From Pseudomonadota bacterium (GTDB taxonomy: Bacteria > Pseudomonadota > Gammaproteobacteria > Pseudomonadales > Azotimanducaceae): 8,984 bases of DNA. The position numbers were made by a program, and so were the translations under genes. Location of the stretch: NCBI GenBank assembly GCA_027621895.1, contig JAQCAK010000051.1, forward strand, positions 1 to 8,984. The letters are read 5' to 3'. Shown one piece after another: positions 1 to 6,601 of the stretch. Numbering within the stretch: the stretch's first letter is position 1; each line of letters opens with the position of its first letter. The notes under the pieces are model-generated. The model ran no database searches, was not told the DNA's origin, and saw only the letters and a program-made list of their open reading frames with translations.

Positions 1-1956
1 CTCCTCCCCCTGTGGATTTTCCCGCCAGGCAGGCAGAAACTCATTGAGCGTTTCCAGAACCTCTCCGGCTTCCTCGATGAAGATCTCCAGGATCTCATCA
101 TCGATAAGGTTGTCCTCTTCGGGCTCAGCGGGTTCTTCTTCGATTTCCGCTGAGGGCTGTACAACTTCGGCTGAAGGCTCTTCTACAGGTTCCGCTGAAG
201 GCTCTTCCACAACTTCGGCTGAAGGCTCTTCTACAGGTTCCGCTGAAGGCTCTTCTACAGGTTCCGCTGAAGGCTCTGCCTGGACCGGTTTGGCGCCGAC
301 GGCGAAACCGAGTTTGGCGACTGCACTCTCTGCGACCTCGAGCATCTGCAGATAGGGGTCACCGGCATTTTCAAGCAGTCTTTCCAGGTAGTAGTCGACT
401 GATGTGATGGCGTCAGCCAGATCGTCCATCTGGTCAAGCTCGGGTCTGACCCCGGCTTCCAGTAACTGGCTGCGAACATAACTGGCAGCCGCAGTGAGCA
501 CGTCCCCGGCGCGAGGCTGATTGACAATGGTCAGGCCACCACGGAGTGCCGATAGGTCGACAGGCAGGCTGCTGATCTTGCTGGCATCAAAGTCGCTGGA
601 GATGAAATCAATAACCGCATCCTTGGCGGATGCCAGCCCGCTTCGGGTTTCACGAACCACAGCGGCCTGGGCTTCATCCAGGTCTGCAAAGTCGTCCTTG
701 TCGCCAACGTCACCATCGGTGACAAGCGTCCCCAGCGATGATTCGATCTGCAGCAGGGGCTGGGCCCTCCCCAAGAGCGTTTCCTCGTCAGTGTCTGCCC
801 CCGCCTCAATGCCTTTAATGACCTCGATCTGTCTGGCCACGGATGACTGCTGCGCCTTGTCGCCCAGGATGACCATCGTGCTGGATATGCGCTCGAGGTT
901 GGGCCGGAGATCTATCAGCTCAGCCGTATCCGGCTTTTCTGACCTGACGTAGAGATCCAGTTTATCGGTCACCGCATTCAATTCTTCGATCAGGATCCGG
1001 GCAACCGCAGACATGGTTTCATCGTCCGGCCCCATCGACACTTCTTCCTGACGGGGCGCAATCGTTTTGTATCGATTTCGAACCGCGACGATGTTCTTCG
1101 TGTCCTTTGATGCACTTTTGACCAGCGCAATCAGGTTAAGGCCGAGTTCCGGATCGATGGGTTTCGACAAACCTTCCTGGCCTTCTTCCGCAAGGCGCTT
1201 GATCTCACCGTCAATACCACGCAACAGCGTGGCAGTGTTGTTGTCCAGCCTGATGCCACCAGAAGCAATACCCTCGACGACGGCCAGCCCTATCTCCGCC
1301 AGGTTACCCATGGGCGAATCACCACAAAGCCTGTCCAGCATGGTGAACAATTTGCCAAGCATGGAGAGGTTTTCACGAATGTCCTTTTTCTTGAGGATAG
1401 CCGCCAGGCTGGCCTGATATCGGGCACGTATCTTGGGCAGGTTCCCTTCACCATTGCCCTGGAAGAAGGTGTTGACCACCTGGTCGCCTGGCTCGCGGGT
1501 AAGCGGTGAAAGATCCGGGCCTGCGGCCGTCTCTGTTTCAGCAGACTCAGCACCGGGAATCCGGTCCTCGCCACGGACAACCCGCAGATTGTTCATGATC
1601 GGCAGGTAGTTGGATTCCCTGTCCGTCTGTTCACGATGCAATCGGTCAAGGTAAGCCGGCAACTGCAGGATCGCCTGCATCAGGGTCTCCTGACCCAGGG
1701 AGACATCGCTCACCGAGTTGTTCATCAGCGCCTGGGCCACGGCTTCCATCTCGCCTGCCAGCAGCGTCGGGCCTTCAAGCTGAACCATTTTCAGCGTGCC
1801 GTGAACCTGGTGAATTGCGGTCAGACAGGAGCGCATACTGCTCGAGTCATCGGGTGACTCGGCAACGGCTTCAAGTGCTACCTGGGCACTTTGAAGCGTC
1901 TTTGCCAGCTCACCCCTGATCCACTCAAGGGCGACGAAATCCTGGGTAGCACTCAT
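1..1956 (-). CDS. chpA: ChpA (PilL-type) chemotaxis-like histidine kinase, N-terminal part, runs off the left edge
   Basis: This is the hybrid sensor kinase core of the type IV pilus Chp system; the family phosphorylates PilG and PilH. From the ATG at 1956 the frame stays open for 652 codons to the window edge. The CheA-type dimerisation, ATPase, CheW-like and receiver domains would therefore lie outside. Residues 1-110 form a FimL-like Hpt-related module with the motif IHQVHGTLKMV. His49 sits where the phospho-His would be, and Gly53 is conserved, but His52 replaces the usual Lys. Residues about 115-555 are helical and acidic, with no further HxxKG motif. Residues about 560-603 are a Pro/Glu/Ala repeat linker. 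From about residue 619, DDEILEIFIEEAGEVLETL is the typical first helix of a true Hpt domain. The start follows pilJ by 16 bases, with GCGGA as a plausible ribosome site. No pilK lies between them. Identity rests on domain pattern plus synteny. Confidence 0.93.
   Translation of the reverse strand, partial: MSATQDFVALEWIRGELAKTLQSAQVALEAVAESPDDSSSMRSCLTAIHQVHGTLKMVQLEGPTLLAGEMEAVAQALMNNSVSDVSLGQETLMQAILQLPAYLDRLHREQTDRESNYLPIMNNLRVVRGEDRIPGAESAETETAAGPDLSPLTREPGDQVVNTFFQGNGEGNLPKIRARYQASLAAILKKKDIRENLSMLGKLFTMLDRLCGDSPMGNLAEIGLAVVEGIASGGIRLDNNTATLLRGIDGEIKRLAEEGQEGLSKPIDPELGLNLIALVKSASKDTKNIVAVRNRYKTIAPRQEEVSMGPDDETMSAVARILIEELNAVTDKLDLYVRSEKPDTAELIDLRPNLERISSTMVILGDKAQQSSVARQIEVIKGIEAGADTDEETLLGRAQPLLQIESSLGTLVTDGDVGDKDDFADLDEAQAAVVRETRSGLASAKDAVIDFISSDFDASKISSLPVDLSALRGGLTIVNQPRAGDVLTAAASYVRSQLLEAGVRPELDQMDDLADAITSVDYYLERLLENAGDPYLQMLEVAESAVAKLGFAVGAKPVQAEPSAEPVEEPSAEPVEEPSAEVVEEPSAEPVEEPSAEVVQPSAEIEEEPAEPEEDNLIDDEILEIFIEEAGEVLETLNEFLPAWRENPQGEE
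149..277. repeat. 24-bp tandem repeat array inside chpA (octapeptide PSAEPVEE)
   Basis: On the plus strand a 24-base unit starting GCTGAAGGCTCTTCTACAGG occurs identically at 170-193, 218-241 and 242-265. A variant at 194-217 differs where the Pro codon becomes Val. A degenerate 21-base copy lies at 149-169, and a partial copy starts at 266. In the chpA frame this gives about six copies of PSAE(P/V)VEE at residues about 560-603, followed by more acidic PAEPEED-like sequence. Because the unit is a multiple of three, copy-number changes keep the frame. It lies in the linker just before a canonical Hpt domain, so it probably acts as a flexible acidic spacer. The identity of whole 24-mers, third positions included, points to recent duplication or homogenisation. 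Confidence 0.95.
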
Positions 1957-1972
1957 GCTGAACTATCCGCCT

Positions 1973-3961
1973 CTATTCCGGCAACTTGAAACCTGTCACT
2001 GACGACCGCAGTTCGTTGGTCATGTCAGCCAGGTTTCCTACTGCCGTTGCTGTCTCCTTCGTACCATCGGTCGTTGCCGAGGTAATTTCCTGGATACTTT
2101 TCATCGTATTCGAGATCTTTCCTGCTGAAGCCGCCTGTTGTCTGGCTGCATCAGAAATGTTCTCAATAATTTCGGCCAGGGATTTGGACACCCCCTCAAT
2201 TTCACCGAGGGCGACGCCAGCATCCTGGGCCAGACGCGTACCCTGCACCACTTCTGCGGTTGTCTGTTCCATGGAACTCACCGCTTCATTCGTGTCGCTT
2301 TGAATAGTCTTGACCAGTGCAGAAATCTGCTTCGCTGCAGCACCCGATCGTTCGGCAAGTCGTTGTACCTCGTCTGCAACAACCGCAAAACCCTTGCCCG
2401 CATCACCTGCCATGGACGCCTGAATAGCCGCATTCAAAGACAGGATATTGGTCTGGTCCGCAATATCGTTAATCAGCGAGACGATATCGCCAATTTCCTG
2501 GGAGCTTTCACCCAGTCGCTTGATTCTTTTTGCCGTTTCCTGAATCTGGCCACGGATCTTGTCCATGCCATCAATCGTGTTCTGTACAACCACAGCACCC
2601 TTGCTGGCGATATCCACCGATCGCTCCGCAACTGACGAGGATTCCGCGGCGTTGTAGGACACCATGTCAATTGAGACCGCCATTTCGTTCACGGCTTCCG
2701 ATACGTCTGCGATCTCCTTGGCCTGGCGCTGGGATGCCTCGGAGAGCTGGCTGACTGATTGCTTGGTCTCTTCAGCAGCCCTGGATACACGGCCAGATGT
2801 TTCGTTAATGGCCGCAACCAGGCCACGCAGCTGGTCGATGGAGAAGTTAATGGAATCGGCAATCGCACCGGTAAAGCTTTCGGTGACCGTGGCCTGCACC
2901 CGCAGATCGCCGTCCGCCAGGTCAGCCAGTTCGTCGAGCAACTGCAGGATGGCAGCCTGGTTGTCCTCGTTCTGCTGCGCAGTTTCATTGACCGTCGACT
3001 TTGAGGACCGAAAGATCAGAAAGCCAATTACAATGAACAGCACCAGGATGGCCGCGCCAAGCGCAAGCGCGATCTCAAATGATGCCACGCCTTTCGAGGA
3101 GACGGTGACTGCGGTGGCGAGCGAGTCGACGGCAGGAGGTACATTCGACGTGGCGCCGTAAATCGCAGAAGCAGCGGTTTTCATCTCCACCACGTCGCTG
3201 CTTCGCTCGATGATCTCCGTACTACTGCTCCTGACTACGGAGAAAAGCTCATCCATTCTGTTGATGCTGGCCTTCATCTCATCGTCAGTAACGGCCGTGA
3301 TAACAAGATTGTCGTCGCCATTGCGGAAGCCGCGGAGCACGACGGCAAATGTCTGGCTGTCACGGGTAAACTGATCCTGCAGCGATTGATCCTCTCCACG
3401 ATCAATCAGCTTGTCGATGGTGCGGCTCATTCTCTCGATCAGCAGGGACTGTCGCTGTGCCGTTACGATTTCATTCGGCGCGGTTCCTGCCCGGACAAGC
3501 GCCCGAACCAGCTTGTTGTTCTCCTGCTGAATCAGCTGCATGTTGATGTTCAGGTCAGCACTGGCTTCCTTGAGAAACGCTGCCGCATCTTTTCTTGCCA
3601 CCAGTGCATCGATTCTCGGCGTGATGTCTTCCCAGACAGAAGACACGCGCCCCACTGCATTCTGCACGTCAGGCGAGGCCCCCGAGCGGAGCGACCCGAT
3701 CGTCGTATCGAAATCCTGTTTTTCCCGGGCCAGTGCATCGAAAGCTGTCGGATCACCGGCCGCCGCGGCCGCCGCGTGCTTGGCAATATTGCCCGCCAGT
3801 AAATTCAGCTTGCTCACCGACGAGAGGGATTCATCGGGTCCGGAGGCCGACTGCATCAGATAGAGATTGCCCGCGAACGCAAGCACCAGCAGGAGCATCA
3901 GCCCGATTGTTCCGATCAACAGCGGGTTCTTCAGTACACCCGAATCCTTGTCTGCCATCAT
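1973..3961 (-). CDS. pilJ: PilJ, methyl-accepting chemoreceptor of the type IV pilus Chp system
   Basis: Inner-membrane receptor that feeds signals through PilI to ChpA; in P. aeruginosa it interacts with pilin and controls twitching and cAMP. The 662-residue length is close to the family norm (about 680). Membrane segments are visible at about 14-36 and 296-317, enclosing a helical periplasmic region. A HAMP-like segment follows (about 318-385), then a long coiled signalling domain. The hairpin tip (about 500-540) reads DIADQTNILSLNAAIQASMAG then DAGKGFAVVADEVQRLAERS. The IQASMAGDAG variant is typical of PilJ rather than ordinary chemoreceptors. There is no CheR-binding pentapeptide; the protein ends GFKLPE. 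Two adjacent ATGs exist (3961 and 3958). AAGGA at 3967-3971 is 5 bases from the first and 8 from the second, so the second may be the true start. An Ala run (about 63-68) comes from a pure G/C stretch. The gene follows pilI by 28 bases. Confidence 0.96.
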   Translation of the reverse strand: MMADKDSGVLKNPLLIGTIGLMLLLVLAFAGNLYLMQSASGPDESLSSVSKLNLLAGNIAKHAAAAAAGDPTAFDALAREKQDFDTTIGSLRSGASPDVQNAVGRVSSVWEDITPRIDALVARKDAAAFLKEASADLNINMQLIQQENNKLVRALVRAGTAPNEIVTAQRQSLLIERMSRTIDKLIDRGEDQSLQDQFTRDSQTFAVVLRGFRNGDDNLVITAVTDDEMKASINRMDELFSVVRSSSTEIIERSSDVVEMKTAASAIYGATSNVPPAVDSLATAVTVSSKGVASFEIALALGAAILVLFIVIGFLIFRSSKSTVNETAQQNEDNQAAILQLLDELADLADGDLRVQATVTESFTGAIADSINFSIDQLRGLVAAINETSGRVSRAAEETKQSVSQLSEASQRQAKEIADVSEAVNEMAVSIDMVSYNAAESSSVAERSVDIASKGAVVVQNTIDGMDKIRGQIQETAKRIKRLGESSQEIGDIVSLINDIADQTNILSLNAAIQASMAGDAGKGFAVVADEVQRLAERSGAAAKQISALVKTIQSDTNEAVSSMEQTTAEVVQGTRLAQDAGVALGEIEGVSKSLAEIIENISDAARQQAASAGKISNTMKSIQEITSATTDGTKETATAVGNLADMTNELRSSVTGFKLPE

Positions 3962-3966
3962 TCAGT

Positions 3967-3971
3967 TCCTT
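3967..3971 (-). promoter_or_regulatory. Ribosome binding site of pilJ (AAGGA)
   Basis: Read on the minus strand, AAGGA precedes tandem ATG codons. Spacing is 5 bases to the ATG at 3961 and 8 to the one at 3958. The more usual spacing favours the second ATG, which would remove a single Met. Confidence 0.6.
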
Positions 3972-3989
3972 GCAAACTTGTCATCCATC

Positions 3990-4538
3990 TCACTGGTTTA
4001 TCACCGCGAGCTTTTCCAGTCTTGGATCGTCAGCCAGCGCCTTCAGGCTCAACACGGGCCACTGCACACCAGCAATTTCATAGGCACCCCGGACAAAAGG
4101 CTGGAACATCGCAGGCACATCCTCGATGGTTTCCTTGAAAGCGTCGGCGGGGAAATGCTGCATCCCGTAGGAGTCATCGACAACGAAGGCAACCAGGTGC
4201 TCGTCGTCCTCAATGGCGAGTACCCGTCGCTGCGCTCTCGGCAGTACTGACGGCTCGCCAAAAAAGATCGCCAGATCGATAACTGTCATCAGCCTGCCGC
4301 GAACATTGCCGACCCCCAGAACAAAGTTCTTCACACCCGGGACACGGGTTGTTTGCGGCACTCGCATCAATTCAACAACCTCATCCATTCTTGCAACAAA
4401 CCGCTGCCCCAGCAGATTAAAACCAAGGCCGGTTGAATGCTTCTGGGTTGCCCGGGCAGAAGGCAGTGCAATAGCAAAAGCCCTGGCTTTTTCAGCCATT
4501 TCGTTTAACTGCGAAAACGCGGTCCCTTCACTCATCAT
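3990..4538 (-). CDS. pilI: PilI, CheW-like adaptor of the Chp system
   Basis: Cytoplasmic scaffold that couples the receptor PilJ to the kinase ChpA. The product is 182 residues from the ATG at 4538 (181 from 4535), matching the roughly 180-residue family. A CheW-like beta-barrel covers about residues 35-170. It includes FVLGVGNVRGRLMTVIDLAIFFG, the region that in CheW proteins carries the conserved NxRG. The frame remains open upstream to 4697, but that extension lies wholly inside pilH in another frame, has an odd basic composition and resembles no CheW N-terminus. The start is therefore placed at the tandem ATGATG, where the pilH stop TGA shares a base with the first ATG. No strong ribosome site precedes it, so translation is probably coupled to pilH. 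A 28-base gap separates it from pilJ. Confidence 0.94.
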   Translation of the reverse strand: MMSEGTAFSQLNEMAEKARAFAIALPSARATQKHSTGLGFNLLGQRFVARMDEVVELMRVPQTTRVPGVKNFVLGVGNVRGRLMTVIDLAIFFGEPSVLPRAQRRVLAIEDDEHLVAFVVDDSYGMQHFPADAFKETIEDVPAMFQPFVRGAYEIAGVQWPVLSLKALADDPRLEKLAVINQ

Positions 4539-4897
4539 CAGACACAGGACTTGATCACACGCATCAGCTCGCCGGTATCGACGGGCTTGGTGATGTATCC
4601 TTTGGCTCCCTGTCTTTGTCCCCACACCTTGTCCGTTTCCTGGTTCTTGCTGGACACGATAATTACGGGGATGTGGCTTGTTTCTGCGGTGCGGCAAATC
4701 TGCCGGGTTGCCTGAAAGCCATTCATATCAGGCATGACAATGTCCATGAGGACAACATCCGGCTGTTCACTGACGGCCAGTTTTACACCTTCAAGTCCAT
4801 TGTCAGCCGTAATAACCTCATGGCCGAGTTTTTCCAGCATTTCTTTGAACTGGAATATCTCGGTAGGAGAATCATCAACGACCAGAATCTTCGACAT
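4538..4897 (-). CDS. pilH: PilH, CheY-like single-domain response regulator
   Basis: One of two receiver-only outputs of the Chp pathway. In P. aeruginosa PilH is tied to retraction or acts as a phosphate sink opposing PilG. The 119 residues make a complete receiver domain. Visible are acidic pocket Asp8-Asp9, phospho-acceptor Asp52 in VVLMDIVMPDMNG, the switch Ser82-Ser83 and conserved Lys104 in ITKPVD. There is no output domain. The residue after the second Asp is Ser-Pro-Thr-Glu, and the segment NQETDKVWGQRQGAKGY resembles PilH orthologues, which separates it from the PilG next door. AGGAG (4906-4910) lies 8 bases before the ATG. The stop shares one base with the pilI start, and the gene follows pilG by 20 bases. 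The PilH versus PilG assignment rests on these motifs and on order. Confidence 0.95.
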   Translation of the reverse strand: MSKILVVDDSPTEIFQFKEMLEKLGHEVITADNGLEGVKLAVSEQPDVVLMDIVMPDMNGFQATRQICRTAETSHIPVIIVSSKNQETDKVWGQRQGAKGYITKPVDTGELMRVIKSCV

Positions 4898-4917
4898 GTT
4901 TCGGGCTCCTGCCTGCG

Positions 4918-5304
4918 CTAATCCACTTTCACGTGATCACGGATCGCGCTTAACAGCTCATCCTTGCTGAACGGCTTGGTCAAATATTGGTCTGATCCCA
5001 CGATACGCCCTTTTGCGCGGTCAAAAAGGCCGTCCTTACTGGACAGCATAATGACAGGCGTCTTCTGGAAATCAGCATTGTTCTTGATCAAAGCGCAAGT
5101 CTGGTATCCATCGAGTCGGGGCATCATGATATCGACAAAAATAATCGCTGGCTGGGTATCAGCAATCTTGGCAAGCGCATCAAATCCATCAGTTGCCGTG
5201 ATCACCTCACAGCCCGCCTTTGAGAGTAGCGTCTCTGCAGTGCGCCTGATGGTCTTTGAATCATCAATGACCATCACTTTCACACCTTCGAAATTGTCGT
5301 CCAT
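4918..5304 (-). CDS. pilG: PilG, CheY-like response regulator, first gene of the Chp operon
   Basis: Receiver-only output regulator. In P. aeruginosa PilG promotes pilus extension, activates CyaB-dependent cAMP synthesis and is needed for directed twitching. The 128 residues include a short N-terminal extension (MDDNFEGVK) before the receiver core, as in known PilG (about 135 residues). Acidic pocket Asp14-Asp15, phospho-acceptor Asp58 in IIFVDIMMPRLDGYQTC, switch Ser88-Ser89 and Lys110 in LTKPFSKDEL are all present. The segment KDGLFDRAKGRIVGSDQYLTKPF is a PilG hallmark. AGGG lies 8 bases before the ATG. The gene heads the minus-strand operon and is divergent from gshB across about 340 bases, as in Pseudomonas. 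Confidence 0.96.
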   Translation of the reverse strand: MDDNFEGVKVMVIDDSKTIRRTAETLLSKAGCEVITATDGFDALAKIADTQPAIIFVDIMMPRLDGYQTCALIKNNADFQKTPVIMLSSKDGLFDRAKGRIVGSDQYLTKPFSKDELLSAIRDHVKVD

Positions 5305-5346
5305 AATCTTTACCCTAGCATCAGGTCAGTCCCGGAAAGAAGACCG

Positions 5347-5369
5347 ATGAATCACGCGCAATGAATCAC
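5347..5369 (-). repeat. Pair of GTGATTCAT direct repeats upstream of pilG
   Basis: ATGAATCAC occurs at 5347-5355 and again at 5361-5369 on the plus strand, a 14-base period, with CGCGC between the two copies. On the pilG strand these read GTGATTCAT twice, about 43-65 bases upstream of the pilG ATG. A shortened relative (ATGAATGA on the minus strand) occurs near 5399-5406. They could be a regulator-binding site in the pilG promoter or 5' leader, or chance in an A/T-leaning region. The sequence is clear; the function is inferred. Confidence 0.5.
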
Positions 5370-5541
5370 TTGTTTGTCGCTACTCTCTCGTTCGCTCTCA
5401 TTCATCAAAAAGCGACCCTGGGGACTTAAAAACGCATAATTGCCGGTAAGTTGCACCGCTTTTTGTAACACAGTTGTTAAACTCAATCCATAAGTACCCG
5501 ACAGGTAAAGGAATTTTCTCACAAATATCAGCATGTTGGTT

Positions 5542-5547
5542 TACAAT
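5542..5547 (+). promoter_or_regulatory. Possible -10 element (TACAAT) for the gshB operon
   Basis: TACAAT matches the sigma-70 -10 consensus at five of six bases and lies about 100 bases before the gshB start. The only -35 candidate at 17-base spacing is TCACAA (5519-5524), which is poor. This is a suggestion only. Confidence 0.25.
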
Positions 5548-5563
5548 AACTGACCTTTCAGGG

Positions 5564-5612
5564 GAGCATCCCGGAGCCGGGCATCGAGGCGGACATCAGG
5601 TTTAAGATGCTC
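5564..5612. repeat. GAGCATC / GATGCTC inverted repeat in the presumed gshB leader
   Basis: GAGCATC at 5564-5570 and its reverse complement GATGCTC at 5606-5612 are separated by 35 bases that include two CCGG motifs. In RNA this could close a 7-bp stem around a larger structured loop, just upstream of the gshB ribosome site. It does not match any riboswitch I recognise and could be chance. Confidence 0.35.
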
Positions 5613-5635
5613 ACACAATTGTCTTCCCGAGCCAA

Positions 5636-5640
5636 GAGGG
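5636..5640 (+). promoter_or_regulatory. Ribosome binding site of gshB (GAGGG), supports the TTG start
   Basis: GAGGG ends 7 bases before the TTG at 5648. An in-frame TGA at 5642-5644 rules out any start further upstream, so this site fixes the TTG as the start. Confidence 0.75.
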
Positions 5641-5647
5641 TTGAAGC

Positions 5648-6601
5648 TTGACTTACCATATCGGGGTCCTGATGGATCCTATCGCAACGATTAATCCCAA
5701 GAAGGACAGCACACTGGCAATGCTGCAGGCTGCCCAGAAGCGGGGCTGGCAGATTTCTGTTTTCACACTCTCGGATCTCACCAAGACAGCCGCAGGCGTC
5801 AGCATTCGGCATCAGCTCATCCAGGTCCATGATGACCTGAAACAATGGTTTTCAGTCATCGCCGAACAGACCTCGGCAGCAAGCGTCTTTGACGCCATTC
5901 TCATGCGAAAAGACCCACCTTTCGACATGGAGTACATATACGCCACCTACCTCCTTGATTTTATTGAGAAATCAGGCACTCCCGTGCTGAACCGGCCGGG
6001 CAGTATCAGGGACTGCAATGAGAAGCTGTTTGCACTTCAGTTTCCTGACTGCTGCCCTCCACATATCGTGACCCGCGACATGGCAGCCCTGAAAGCGTTT
6101 CATGCGGAGCACGGTGACGTCATCTACAAGCCGCTGGACGGTATGGGAGGTGCCTCCATTTTTCGTGCCACGGCCACGGAGCATAACCTGTCTGTCATTG
6201 TCGAAACTCTGACACAACACGGCACTGTACAGACCATGGCGCAGCGCTATATCCCCGAGATCGTCAACGGCGATACCCGCATCCTCCTGATTAATGGCGA
6301 GCCAGTCCCCTATGGCCTGGCGCGGGTACCCCTGGCCGGCGAAACCCGGGGCAATCTGGCTGCCGGCGGGTCTGGCGTTGGTCGCGAACTGACAGAACGC
6401 GATCGTTTTATCTGCGATCAGGTGGGCCCCGTGCTCAGGGAGAAAGGTCTGTATTTCACGGGCATTGATGTCATCGGGGACTATCTCACCGAAATCAACG
6501 TGACCTGCCCGACCTGTATTCGTGAGCTGGACGCGGCTTTTGACCTGGATATCGCGGGTGATTACATGCAATTTATCGAATCGGAGATACTGCAGGGCTG
6601 A
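5648..6601 (+). CDS. gshB: Glutathione synthetase (ATP-grasp)
   Basis: Second enzyme of glutathione synthesis in the cytoplasm: gamma-glutamylcysteine + glycine + ATP gives glutathione + ADP + phosphate. The 317 residues match the E. coli enzyme (316) along the whole length. The N-terminal domain shows IGVLMDPIATINPKKDST (5-22) and FDAILMRKDPPFDMEYIYATY (81-101). The ATP-grasp part has RDCNEKLF (121-128), KPLDGMGGASIFR (161-173), the glycine-rich loop GETRGNLAAGG (231-241), and the metal and substrate segment EINVTCPTCIRE (282-293). The start is TTG: an in-frame TGA ends four bases upstream of it, a good ribosome site precedes it, and the first in-frame ATG (5672) would remove the first beta strand. 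The stop TGA shares one base with the next gene's ATG. Divergent to pilG, as in Pseudomonas. Confidence 0.97.
   Translation: MTYHIGVLMDPIATINPKKDSTLAMLQAAQKRGWQISVFTLSDLTKTAAGVSIRHQLIQVHDDLKQWFSVIAEQTSAASVFDAILMRKDPPFDMEYIYATYLLDFIEKSGTPVLNRPGSIRDCNEKLFALQFPDCCPPHIVTRDMAALKAFHAEHGDVIYKPLDGMGGASIFRATATEHNLSVIVETLTQHGTVQTMAQRYIPEIVNGDTRILLINGEPVPYGLARVPLAGETRGNLAAGGSGVGRELTERDRFICDQVGPVLREKGLYFTGIDVIGDYLTEINVTCPTCIRELDAAFDLDIAGDYMQFIESEILQG

Larger units (their letters stand above)
5305..5647. promoter_or_regulatory. Divergent intergenic region between pilG and gshB
   Basis: This 343-base stretch separates two divergent operons, so it should hold promoters for both. It is richer in A/T than the flanking genes, especially 5400-5550. 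Visible structure includes two direct copies of ATGAATCAC near pilG, a GTCGCT/AGCGAC inverted pair (5376-5381 and 5411-5416), a TACAAT hexamer facing gshB, and a GAGCATC/GATGCTC inverted pair in the presumed gshB leader. No convincing sigma-70 or sigma-54 promoter with both boxes could be fixed for either direction. The short open frames here lack a ribosome site or resemblance to any protein. I see no RNA gene. Confidence 0.7.

Noticed and set aside
44..355. Plus-strand open frame encoding a Ser/Gly/Thr/Ala-rich repeat protein
   Set aside because: It is the antisense of the chpA linker repeat. The low-complexity composition comes from the 24-bp repeat, and there is no ribosome site.
2138..2635. 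165-residue plus-strand frames across pilJ (also 2664-3161)
   Set aside because: They are shadows of a clear PilJ coding sequence and have no ribosome sites or domain features.
4539..4697. N-terminal extension of pilI to an ATG at 4697
   Set aside because: It lies entirely in pilH in another frame, its residues are basic and unlike any CheW-like N-terminus, and the start at 4538 gives the family length.
5445..5466. Possible rho-independent terminator (CGGT/ACCG followed by T-run)
   Set aside because: The stem is only four base pairs, and no gene ends nearby on that strand.
5352..5534. 60-residue minus-strand open frame in the pilG-gshB intergenic region
   Set aside because: No ribosome site, no recognisable similarity and no membrane or domain pattern worth calling; probably chance in non-coding DNA.
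5972..6571. 199-residue minus-strand open frame antisense to gshB
   Set aside because: gshB is certain by motif along its full length, and the antisense frame shows no protein family pattern.
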